DNA from: Planctomycetota bacterium
Lineage (GTDB): Bacteria; Planctomycetota; UBA8108; UBA1146
Direction: 5' to 3'
Assembly: GCA_028825265.1 (NCBI GenBank)
Contig: JAPKAM010000019.1
Span: forward strand, 1-32,105
DNA: 32,105 nt
Shown here one piece after another: positions 1-7,171 of this stretch; within the stretch, counting starts at the first letter, position 1; each line of letters begins with the position of its first letter. A program made the translations under genes and the position numbers. The notes under the pieces were generated by a model that had not been told where the DNA came from, did not search any database, and saw only the letters and a list, made by a program, of their open reading frames with translations.

Positions 1-52
1 CTTAAAATCCCCTCCTCGTTCGAGGGTCCGGGTTCGAGTCCCGGCTCGCCTA
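1..52 (+). tRNA. tRNA-Leu (anticodon UAA), 3' part only
   Basis: The window opens inside a tRNA. Bases 1-7 (CTTAAAA) read as a seven-base anticodon loop with anticodon TAA. They are followed by the 3' anticodon stem and a long variable arm with a stem (CCTCG/CGAGG, about 14-24). The T arm is CCGGG-TTCGAGT-CCCGG (28-44), then the 3' acceptor strand CTCGCCT (45-51) and discriminator A at 52. The long variable arm, anticodon and A discriminator all point to leucine. CCA is not encoded. The 5' half lies outside the window. Confidence 0.88.
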
Positions 53-126
53 TTTCTCATGACCACGGCTGATCTTCTGGGGGGCCACTTCCCGAGGGAT
101 CTCAGGACAAATGACGGTCAAGATCT

Positions 127-153
127 GCACTGGAAGTTCTGAGCTTCCAGTGC
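127..153 (-). terminator. Stem-loop after the sigma/anti-sigma operon
   Basis: A perfect 10-bp inverted repeat (GCACTGGAAG / CTTCCAGTGC) encloses a 7-base loop, 29 bp past the stop codon of the anti-sigma gene. There is no T-run on either side, so it is either a weak or Rho-assisted terminator or an mRNA 3'-end stabiliser. It also separates the minus-strand operon from the tRNA on the other strand. Confidence 0.45.
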
Positions 154-181
154 GGGATCCATCGGCCTTGATCGGCTTCGA

Positions 182-1009
182 TCAGCCCAACGGACTTTCG
201 ACGGGTATTTCTTCTTCGCAAGTACATTCTTCGCAATTACATTCTTCGCAAATACAGGAGTTGAACCAATCCTGGCACTGCTTGGCATCCTTGTTGGTGG
301 CAAACAAATAACAGACCGATTCTCCCGGTAAACAGAAGACAGCAAAGTTACGACCTTCTTTGATGCAATAACATCCGTCCTGAACTTCGGGTGCCCTTGG
401 AATGACAAAGATGGAGAGGCACTCGTCGGCGCCAAACTGGTAAAAAACCTTGGCGATCCGCAGATCGCCCATCTTGATAAAGGAAACCCCGCGCAGAGAC
501 TCTTCTGGATTGGGCAAGATCACCGACGGAACTGACAGTTCAGATGAAATCCTGGCCGCAGCACTCTCGGCACCCCCGAAGAACCAGGTCGGGCCATCGT
601 CCCCATGGATGGACCGCAAATGGGAATCAAAAACGAACTCACCAACACTGGCCTGGAGTTCCTGATGATTGATGGTGGAGAAGGGATTGAGGGAGGACAA
701 GATCACGAGAAGAACTGCAGCGGCGGTGGCGAAGGGAATCAGTTTCCGGCCGGTCCATCGCCTACGATAAGACTGACGAGAAGATTCGACGGTGATCGCC
801 TGACGAACCTTTTCCTGCAGACCATCTGGAATCCGAGCAGGACGAGCTTTCGCTTGTACCAGTAACTTCATGTGCTCGATCGCCCTGGCGGTATCGGCAC
901 ACTCGGAGCAGAGAGTGAGATGGAGATCGACCTCATCGGCGTCTCCGTCGACCAACTCACCATCGACCCATTCATGCAACTTGTCCTTGTATCGAATGCA
1001 ATCGTCCAT
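182..1009 (-). CDS. Zinc-finger anti-sigma factor with cysteine-rich outer domain
   Basis: A 275-residue membrane anti-sigma factor, expected to hold the neighbouring ECF sigma factor inactive until an envelope signal arrives. The N-terminal cytoplasmic part has the zinc-binding anti-sigma signature H30-x3-C34-x2-C37. One membrane span follows at about residues 90-107, then a domain of about 165 residues predicted to lie outside the membrane. That domain has twelve cysteines, ending in repeated CxCEEC motifs (C252, C254, C257, C259, C262, C264). The start at 1009 is preceded by GAGGA. It lies 62 bp after the sigma gene on the same strand, the usual sigma/anti-sigma order. The tail repeats come from a 15-bp tandem duplication (212-256). 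The fold assignment is confident; the signal sensed by the cysteine tail is unknown, and metal or redox sensing is only inference. Confidence 0.85.
   Translation of the reverse strand: MDDCIRYKDKLHEWVDGELVDGDADEVDLHLTLCSECADTARAIEHMKLLVQAKARPARIPDGLQEKVRQAITVESSRQSYRRRWTGRKLIPFATAAAVLLVILSSLNPFSTINHQELQASVGEFVFDSHLRSIHGDDGPTWFFGGAESAAARISSELSVPSVILPNPEESLRGVSFIKMGDLRIAKVFYQFGADECLSIFVIPRAPEVQDGCYCIKEGRNFAVFCLPGESVCYLFATNKDAKQCQDWFNSCICEECNCEECTCEEEIPVESPLG
212..256 (-). repeat. 15-bp tandem repeat x3 inside the anti-sigma gene
   Basis: Three 15-bp units of the form TTCTTCGCAAxTACA (212-226, 227-241, 242-256) differ at one or two positions. Being five codons long, the repeat keeps frame and encodes the CxCEE/CEEC series at the C-terminus of the anti-sigma factor. 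Confidence 0.85.
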
Positions 1010-1071
1010 CGGTCCTCGTCTTTCATGCCCATATCTTCAGTGTCTAGATCGAACGACACCAGAAGATTGTA

Positions 1072-1647
1072 TCACTGGCGCCCATAGCCAAGTTCTTCAG
1101 CGTATTCCTCCAAGCGTCCCTTCAGGAACGCCCTTCCTCTGGAAATCCTCGACCGAATGGTACCGATCGGCACATCCAGAATCTCTGAGATTTCCTCGTA
1201 ACTGAGTCCATTCACATCGCACATCAGCAAAGCTCGGCTGTAGACCTCAGGTAATTCCCTCAGGTGGCGATTGACTTCGTCTCCGAACAGGTCGAGAAAT
1301 GTCTCCGGATTCTCAATCCCCTGCCTTTCGAAAACTGCGATCGAATGCCGAACCGGATCAACCGCCAACTCCTCGACTTCGCCACCGTGGTGAGGGCGGC
1401 GAGCCCTTTGTCGGTAGCCATCGATGAAGTGATTCTTGCAGATTCTGAACAACCACGCCTTGGCATTACTTTTGGCCCGAAATCCACCAAAGGCCTTAAA
1501 TGCCTTGATGTAAGTCTCCTGCACCAGATCTTCCGCCTGAACGGGATTCTTCGACAAACCCAATGCGAATCGAAAAACGTCATCCATGTGAGGGAGAGTG
1601 ATCTCTTCGAACAGATCCTTGTTTCCCATGTCCATCGTATCGCTCAT
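1072..1647 (-). CDS. ECF-type sigma-70 family RNA polymerase sigma factor
   Basis: A 191-residue extracytoplasmic-function sigma factor that would direct RNA polymerase to a specific promoter set. Region 2 spans about residues 12-80 (AEDLVQETYIKAFKAF, then a WLFRICKNHFID segment). Region 4 spans about 125-180, with a helix-turn-helix LSYEEISEILDVPIGTIRSRISRGR, seen as LSYEEIS then IGTIRSRISR. Length and the lack of regions 1 and 3 fit the family. The reading frame extends upstream to 1677, but AAAGGAG sits five bases before the ATG at 1647, so that start is chosen. The anti-sigma gene follows 62 bp downstream. A possible self-directed promoter lies just upstream. Confidence 0.93.
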   Translation of the reverse strand: MSDTMDMGNKDLFEEITLPHMDDVFRFALGLSKNPVQAEDLVQETYIKAFKAFGGFRAKSNAKAWLFRICKNHFIDGYRQRARRPHHGGEVEELAVDPVRHSIAVFERQGIENPETFLDLFGDEVNRHLRELPEVYSRALLMCDVNGLSYEEISEILDVPIGTIRSRISRGRAFLKGRLEEYAEELGYGRQ

Positions 1648-1680
1648 GGGTACTCCTTTCGCGCGGGCAGTGTTCACGCA

Positions 1681-1706
1681 TACCGTGTCAGAGGAAGAGG
1701 CGTTCC
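1681..1706 (-). promoter_or_regulatory. Candidate ECF-type promoter for the sigma gene
   Basis: On the minus strand GGAAC (1706-1702) is followed by 17 bases and then GGTA (1684-1681). This resembles ECF promoters (-35 GGAAC/TGAAC, -10 CGTA or similar). A start about 7 bases downstream would give a leader of roughly 28 bases before the ATG at 1647. Autoregulation is common in this family, but the match is by eye and short. Confidence 0.25.
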
Positions 1707-1766
1707 CGGCGAATCCACTCTGTTCCGATCTCCACTCTGGGCCGATCGTGCCGATCCTTTCTCTCT

Positions 1767-2789
1767 CTACTTCTTCTCCAACGAAGGTCTATTGGTCGAG
1801 GTTCCAGGCTTTTCTTTTATGACTCTATTCACCAGGATTTGCACGTCCTTGGTCGATTCTAGCCATAATTGGCTCCAGGGCATCCGCTCGGGATCATACA
1901 CTTGAGCCAGCAAGATCCTCGGCAGGCTCCAGGACGACTTCGCCAGTTCCGCGCCGGACCACTGCTGCCACGGCTGATCCGCCAGTTGCAGGCGAAATTG
2001 GCCGATCCTCGCCTCCACATCCCCTTCAAGGAGTTGTTGTTGCAACCCCCTGAGGAGTCTATTGAGGCGTTTTTCGTCCCGCTCTCGACTGCGGTGTCGA
2101 GTCAGCACTTCCGACTCCTCGCCGTGCTGCAGGATCAGCCACTCCTCGGCCAGCCGGGATCCAAGAAAAGTCGCCAGCCCCTCATTCAGATCGGACTCCC
2201 CCGAGATGTGAATCGTCCGGTGGACCAGCTCATGAAGCACCGTGGTCGCAAAACGATGCTCTGCCAGATCGAGCAAAGAGGACGGCAGCGGTTCGGGAAA
2301 CCAGCCGAGGCTACTCCACGCGGAGACCGGCATCACCTCGACGATGAGGCCGCGATCTGACAGCGTCTCCGCCTCCCTCACGGCATGCTCCCGGAATCGA
2401 AATCCCTTGTAGGGAACGACACCCACGATGGGGAACTTCCAGTGGTAGAGACTCACCGTCTTCGGGTCCGCGGCAACCACGATCCAACTGGCTGGCAGTG
2501 GGGTCGATTCCACCCTGCGGTACGCCCCCCCGACTCGCAGTCCTCGGTTCCGCGCGAACTCGAGTAATCCAGGTAAGATCTTCAACCGAGCCCGAGCTTC
2601 GGGGGACAGATCCGGATCGCGTGAAATCTGCTCGATGGGAATCGAGCCTGCGAGGCCATGCACCACTCCGCTGCCATTGGAGAGCAAGTAGGAGGCGTGG
2701 CACCCTGAGCCACTCAAACTGGAGATCATCAATAGCAAAAGGAGCCAGCGGCCTGCCCATCTTGGATGATTTTCCTGACAGAAGTTCAT
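1767..2789 (-). CDS. Lipoprotein aminopeptidase-like protein (PF10023/DUF2265 type)
   Basis: A 340-residue protein resembling the bacterial putative-aminopeptidase family annotated as DUF2265. The chosen start at 2789 gives a hydrophobic N-terminus ending at Cys30 (SLSGSGC), a likely but not canonical lipobox. Just after it, YLLSN...HGLAGSIPIE is the family's usual post-cysteine region. The zinc-protease motif HELVH is at 186-190 with a downstream NEGLATF (Glu203) as probable third ligand. It is therefore probably an envelope metallopeptidase. The open frame runs back to 2945, but that would overlap the 3' end of the S45 gene and bury the signal peptide, so it was rejected. No clear ribosome-binding site precedes 2789. 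It sits between the S45 hydrolase and the sigma gene on the same strand. Confidence 0.8.
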   Translation of the reverse strand: MNFCQENHPRWAGRWLLLLLMISSLSGSGCHASYLLSNGSGVVHGLAGSIPIEQISRDPDLSPEARARLKILPGLLEFARNRGLRVGGAYRRVESTPLPASWIVVAADPKTVSLYHWKFPIVGVVPYKGFRFREHAVREAETLSDRGLIVEVMPVSAWSSLGWFPEPLPSSLLDLAEHRFATTVLHELVHRTIHISGESDLNEGLATFLGSRLAEEWLILQHGEESEVLTRHRSRERDEKRLNRLLRGLQQQLLEGDVEARIGQFRLQLADQPWQQWSGAELAKSSWSLPRILLAQVYDPERMPWSQLWLESTKDVQILVNRVIKEKPGTSTNRPSLEKK

Positions 2790-2795
2790 GCCGCT

Positions 2796-2801
2796 ATTGT
2801 A
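2796..2801 (-). promoter_or_regulatory. Possible -10 element directly before the aminopeptidase gene
   Basis: The minus-strand hexamer TACAAT lies 6 bases before the ATG at 2789, where transcription would begin at or near the start codon. No Shine-Dalgarno sequence and no convincing -35 box are visible. A leaderless transcript is possible but weakly supported. Confidence 0.2.
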
Positions 2802-2865
2802 TACCGAGTCGAGGTCACTCACCCCCGAGTTTTCCGCGATCGCGACCTGACCGAAGTGCGACCTC

Positions 2866-5520
2866 TTACCGCTCCGACTCGAAAGTGGGGAACGAACGTG
2901 GCTGAAACCCATCGAAGATTTCGGTGAAACCGAAGTAGAACTCATCGAATAGAGGTTCGCCGGTCGGGCCTTGATAGATCATCCCTGATTGGCCCAGAGG
3001 AATCATCGATTCGATTCTCACCGGCCCCTGGGGTCCGAGTTCGACCACCTGGGTGTAGGTCGATCGATCGAGCCAGGGTGTGGTCCAGACCTCCCCCACC
3101 ACCTGCCCGGTGAAACTGATATTGGCCCGTGGTTGATCCCACGGCCTCGGACCCAACTGAGCCAGCGTATCATCGAGTGCCTGCACGATGATCCCAGCGG
3201 CATCCGTAGGTTTGGGTGTCAGACCTCGATTCATAAACCAGTTGATCCGATTCTGCAGCAGGGTTTCGGACCCAGGTAATGCCCGAAGAAACACATTGAA
3301 GAGTAAATTGACCCCCTGCTGATTCCACTGCAAACTCTCGGTATCCAGTTCGTCCTCGAAGGTCAGTTGCAGCACCCTGCGGATCCAGCGGTCCTGAAGA
3401 GTCCAGGCATCCGCTTCAACCTCAGCGGTGGTCCAAGCATCCGGCCCACCGGGTACGAAATAGCCATCCCATTCTCCGAGCAGCGCTAGGGCATCCAGTC
3501 GATCGAGATCGGGATCCGATTCGATCGCAGCCACGAAGGCATCGCGAACGAAGAACCAGCGGTTTCCCCCGCTGGAGCCGAGGTTGCAACAATCGGTCGA
3601 ACTGATAGTCGGGGCCAGTTCACGAAGAAACTCGAAGGAAAGTGGCCCCTCCTCGATGGCCTCTGCGATTCGATCTTGCATTGCATGGGCGCGGTGAAAA
3701 CGGCCGTAGGCATGACCCGGACTCGCCCCTCCGGCAGGACCTCCTCCCGCCTTGTTGTTCCAGCCCCCAATCCAGCCCCGCTGAGGATTCCGAACCGTCT
3801 TGCGCGGCTTGTAGGTGACCGGCTCGGTCCATTCCATCGATCCGTCACCGAGTTGCGGTAACCGAGGATCGGCATCGACCGATCTCTCGGGGTCGAGTCC
3901 TGCCATCCAGTAGCCGACATTTCCCCGCCGATCGGCGTAGCAAACATGCAGACCCACACAGAATCGATCCATCGCATCCCCGAAATCATCGATGTTACGA
4001 GCCATGATGAAATCAAGATTCACATCGATGGTGTTCAATTCCTTGCCCCAATGGGAATACTTCCAGCTCGCAACCGGACCATCCACCGAAGACGGGTCCA
4101 GGATCAGAGGTGCCACCACTGGACCGTGCTGAGTCCGGTACACCGGCAAGTCGAGGAACTGGTTATTACCCAGAGGAATCGTTTCGACCCGGTGCAAGAA
4201 CAGGTCATCGGCATCGTCGAGGTAAATATCCACGGTATGAGGGTGGGCCACCTGGCCAGACCAGGCGTGCCGAGGTGTCCGCCCGATGATGATTCCCGGT
4301 AATCCGGCCAGTGCCATGCCAGAGACATCGATCCCTGCGCCTCGCAAAGATCCCTCCACGATAATGCCGGGCGCACTGAACTCCATCTGCGGCCCAGAGT
4401 ACAGGATCGGATTGCCCGTATCGGTGTGATCGCCCGACACCACCCATGCGTAACTCCCCAGGCGAATCGGTGATCCGATGTCAGAGAGCCGCTGGGCGGT
4501 ACCCGCAAACACATCCTGTACCCGATCTCTCAGGGCTCGTAAATTCTCGACTTGATATTGCTGGGGCAAGGGTTGAGCAGGCGCGGCGCCACCCTGGAAT
4601 GGAATCGAAAAGTCTTCCGGGGGGATCATCGTCGGAGCCTCTGGATCATCGAGCCAGCGAAGGTCATCGAACATGTCCCCACCGTCGAGGGGATGCTCAT
4701 CGATCAGTTCCGCCAGCAACAAGGCATTATCCAACTGATGAGTCGAGAGTGCTTCCGAATCAAAATTCCTCAACAAGGTGACCTGTAATGCCATCACATC
4801 CTGGATCGTCCACGGATCCGGCATGAAACCCAGTTGATGGAATTCATAAGGAAGCAGATCAGGATTCGCAATTACTTCCGCGATCCTGCGATTCATTCCA
4901 TCGATGTATGCCAGAACCACCAGTTGTCCCAGTTCAGAGATTCCATCGAAACCATCCAGCATCTCCTGATCGGAGTAGCCCAGTATATTGATGGCGATAT
5001 CGGTATTGAGTTGGCCAGCACCGAGAATTTCCGTGAGCCGACCCGATGAGAGTCTGCGAAATAATTCGCTCTGCCACAATCGATCGGTGGCGATCTCGTA
5101 GCCGAAGGCTTCGTACAACTGATACTGATCGCCGCCTTCGATGAACCAGACTCCCAATTCATCTCGGGTCACTGTCAATTCTGGAATCGGCGGACAGACC
5201 AGGTAACTGTCGCACTCGCCTATGGCGGAGATGCCACAGTAAGGAAATGGATAATCGGGAGCCCTACCATCGAGCAGCCTGAAACCGATGACCACCGTCG
5301 CATCGGCGAGATCCACATCCCCATCGGCATTGGCATCCATCGCAGCCAAGCACTCCGAGGCGGGTCCTCCAAGATAGAGGTACTGGAGTAGCCAGATCCC
5401 GTCGGCGAGATTGACATGGCCGTCGACATTGGCATCGCCGCGGATAAAGGGGATTTCAGCCGCTGGCATGGGAGCCGCAGCCAACACCATAATCAGTAAT
5501 ACACCGGCAATTCGCAGCAT
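2866..5520 (-). CDS. Secreted penicillin-acylase family (S45) hydrolase with N-terminal dockerin module
   Basis: An 884-residue secreted N-terminal-nucleophile hydrolase. These enzymes cut amide bonds of acylated compounds such as beta-lactams or acyl-homoserine lactones; the substrate here cannot be told. Numbering from the upstream GTG at 5529: signal peptide at about 1-24; dockerin-type module at 28-98 (GDANVDGHVNLADG and DANADGDVDLADA, closing PFPYCG); then the acylase domain. The self-cleavage/nucleophile site is GSYAWVVSG with Ser359, and WNNKAGGG downstream supplies the conserved Asn. The ATG at 5520 is preferred because GGAGG lies eight bases upstream, while the GTG would overlap it; the mature protein is unchanged. 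A dockerin between signal peptide and catalytic domain is unusual, since its neighbours carry theirs at the C-terminus. Confidence 0.9.
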   Translation of the reverse strand: MLRIAGVLLIMVLAAAPMPAAEIPFIRGDANVDGHVNLADGIWLLQYLYLGGPASECLAAMDANADGDVDLADATVVIGFRLLDGRAPDYPFPYCGISAIGECDSYLVCPPIPELTVTRDELGVWFIEGGDQYQLYEAFGYEIATDRLWQSELFRRLSSGRLTEILGAGQLNTDIAINILGYSDQEMLDGFDGISELGQLVVLAYIDGMNRRIAEVIANPDLLPYEFHQLGFMPDPWTIQDVMALQVTLLRNFDSEALSTHQLDNALLLAELIDEHPLDGGDMFDDLRWLDDPEAPTMIPPEDFSIPFQGGAAPAQPLPQQYQVENLRALRDRVQDVFAGTAQRLSDIGSPIRLGSYAWVVSGDHTDTGNPILYSGPQMEFSAPGIIVEGSLRGAGIDVSGMALAGLPGIIIGRTPRHAWSGQVAHPHTVDIYLDDADDLFLHRVETIPLGNNQFLDLPVYRTQHGPVVAPLILDPSSVDGPVASWKYSHWGKELNTIDVNLDFIMARNIDDFGDAMDRFCVGLHVCYADRRGNVGYWMAGLDPERSVDADPRLPQLGDGSMEWTEPVTYKPRKTVRNPQRGWIGGWNNKAGGGPAGGASPGHAYGRFHRAHAMQDRIAEAIEEGPLSFEFLRELAPTISSTDCCNLGSSGGNRWFFVRDAFVAAIESDPDLDRLDALALLGEWDGYFVPGGPDAWTTAEVEADAWTLQDRWIRRVLQLTFEDELDTESLQWNQQGVNLLFNVFLRALPGSETLLQNRINWFMNRGLTPKPTDAAGIIVQALDDTLAQLGPRPWDQPRANISFTGQVVGEVWTTPWLDRSTYTQVVELGPQGPVRIESMIPLGQSGMIYQGPTGEPLFDEFYFGFTEIFDGFQPRSFPTFESER

Positions 5521-5664
5521 CCTGCCCACCTCCAGAGTTTCTACCTTCCATCGTATCAGTGCTGGAATCCAGTACGAGCCCCGGTTGGCCTCCCGGCGGT
5601 GGCTGGTAGAATGGCATCTGGTCGGCGAGTCCTTTTTTCCGGATCCGCCCTGAGAAGGGTCCCC

Positions 5665-6654
5665 ATGACCAGAACCACTGCTCTTTTGCCCCTGATTCTG
5701 TTATTCGCCATTCCCGGCCAGGCCGGAGAACCGATCGAAACGGCTTTCGTGGCCTCCGGTGTCCAGATCGTCGGTGGGGAACTGGGAGCGGTGGCGGATC
5801 TGCTCAATCCGGTGCTCCAGGAGCAGTTCGATACGGGCGGGCTCCGCAACCTGCTCGAGGTTCAGAACCTCGACGATCTGTCGATGCAGAATGATCCAGA
5901 GGTCCAAGTCGCTTCGTTCCCAGGCATCGATCAAGATGGCGATCCAGGAAATGACTTCGATGGAAACAACCTGTTTCAGGTCGACCCCTTGGGCCTCAAT
6001 GCGAATGGCCAGCCCTTGACCGTGTTCACTCCTGGATCGATCACCAACGGATTACTGATCGCTGGGCCGGCAGACCTGGACCTGGGCGGTGGCCTGGTGA
6101 TTCCCGGCACGATTCTTGAAGGCACCATTGCGGTGGGTGGCTCATCGCTGACCACGCCTCCCATCGCTGCGGCGATCCCTGTGGCGGTCTTCGATGCGAT
6201 TCCAGCTCCCGCACCCTTCAATGGTTTCCCCTTTAATTATGACACTCTCACCGAGGTCCTCGGATTCTTCGGTGTCAATCCAGATGTGGACATCGATGGG
6301 GACGGCGTCTTCGATGCCTTTTCTGTGGAGTTCGTTCTGGCATTTGTTTCCTGTCAGATCATCTATCCCAGCAGTGAGCCACTCTTCCTGCGCGGGGACA
6401 TCAACGATGACGGAACGACTGACCTGAGTGACGCGATCAACCTGCTCGATTACTTGTTCACCAGTGGAGCCGAACCCAGCTGTTATGACGGGGCCGACAC
6501 CAATGACGATGGAGCACTCGACCTAGCGGATGTCATCCTCGTCCTCAGTTATCTGTTCACAGGAGGCCCTCCTCCTGAAGATCCATTCGTTGGTTGCGGA
6601 AGCGATCCGACCGCTGACAGCATCGACTGCTTGACGATCCCCGGGAGTTGCTAG
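5665..6654 (+). CDS. Secreted protein of unknown function with C-terminal dockerin module
   Basis: A 329-residue protein with a signal peptide (MTRTTALLPLILLF, cut near GQAGEP). The middle region of about 215 residues matches no family I recognise. It is rich in Gly, Asp and Asn, with acidic stretches such as DQDGDPGNDFDGN and DVDIDGDGVFDAF that could bind calcium. Residues 240-329 are a clear two-loop dockerin-type module (RGDINDDGTTDLSDAINLL, DTNDDGALDLADVILVL), ending PFVGCG and a short Cys-containing tail. The frame opens at 5599, but the ATG at 5665 has AAGGG upstream and begins the signal peptide. It is divergent from the S45 gene (144-bp gap) and convergent with the YaiI gene, only 9 bp from its stop. 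Confidence 0.85.
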   Translation: MTRTTALLPLILLFAIPGQAGEPIETAFVASGVQIVGGELGAVADLLNPVLQEQFDTGGLRNLLEVQNLDDLSMQNDPEVQVASFPGIDQDGDPGNDFDGNNLFQVDPLGLNANGQPLTVFTPGSITNGLLIAGPADLDLGGGLVIPGTILEGTIAVGGSSLTTPPIAAAIPVAVFDAIPAPAPFNGFPFNYDTLTEVLGFFGVNPDVDIDGDGVFDAFSVEFVLAFVSCQIIYPSSEPLFLRGDINDDGTTDLSDAINLLDYLFTSGAEPSCYDGADTNDDGALDLADVILVLSYLFTGGPPPEDPFVGCGSDPTADSIDCLTIPGSC

Positions 6655-6663
6655 ATCGGTCGA

Positions 6664-7134
6664 TCAGGTGCCGGTTCGAGCCAGACGCCGAACCACTCCC
6701 TGGATGACCCGATCGAGAGCTTGCAGAAACGCGGATCGGTCGCGCTGATCAAAGGGAGCGGGCCCCGAAGTGGGCAAGCCAAGATCTCTCAGATGAGTCG
6801 CCAGGTCTCGCCGCGCCAACGCTTCCCCGACCGATTCCTTGTCAAAAATCCTGCCATGGGGCGAAACCACCTCAGCACCCGCGGCAACACATCGTGAAGC
6901 CAATGGGACGTCTCCGGTGACCACAACCGTTTGATCGTCGCAATTCTCGGCGATCCAGTCATCGGCCGCGTCGAACAGTTGCGCAACCACCTGGAGCCGA
7001 CAACGTGGCCCCTGCGGAATTTTCATCTGCCGATTGGCGACAAAGATGACCGAGAGATCGAGGCGCTTTGCGACCTTGACCACCTCATCCTTGACCGGAC
7101 ATCCATCCGCGTCGACGACCAGTTGAATCTTCAT
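6664..7134 (-). CDS. yaiI: YaiI/YqxD family protein (UPF0178, DUF188)
   Basis: A 156-residue member of UPF0178, a PIN-like family of uncertain biochemical role. Its hallmarks are the opening VVDADGCPVKDEV, TGDVPLASRCVAAGA with the conserved Asp of a PIN-type acidic site, and SPHGRIFDKESVG. The open frame extends to 7443, but the family begins at MKIQLVVDADG, so the ATG at 7134 is used. The longer version would overlap the yyaL-like gene by more than 250 bp. It lies 37 bp after that gene on the same strand, so the two are probably cotranscribed. Confidence 0.93.
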   Translation of the reverse strand: MKIQLVVDADGCPVKDEVVKVAKRLDLSVIFVANRQMKIPQGPRCRLQVVAQLFDAADDWIAENCDDQTVVVTGDVPLASRCVAAGAEVVSPHGRIFDKESVGEALARRDLATHLRDLGLPTSGPAPFDQRDRSAFLQALDRVIQGVVRRLARTGT

Positions 7135-7171
7135 CGGATGTGGCTTTCTTCGAATATGGTGGCTGCTGAGT

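Noticed and set aside
1264-1905. 213-residue plus-strand frame opposite the sigma factor gene
   Set aside because: It is antisense to a well-supported sigma factor and encodes no recognisable domain.
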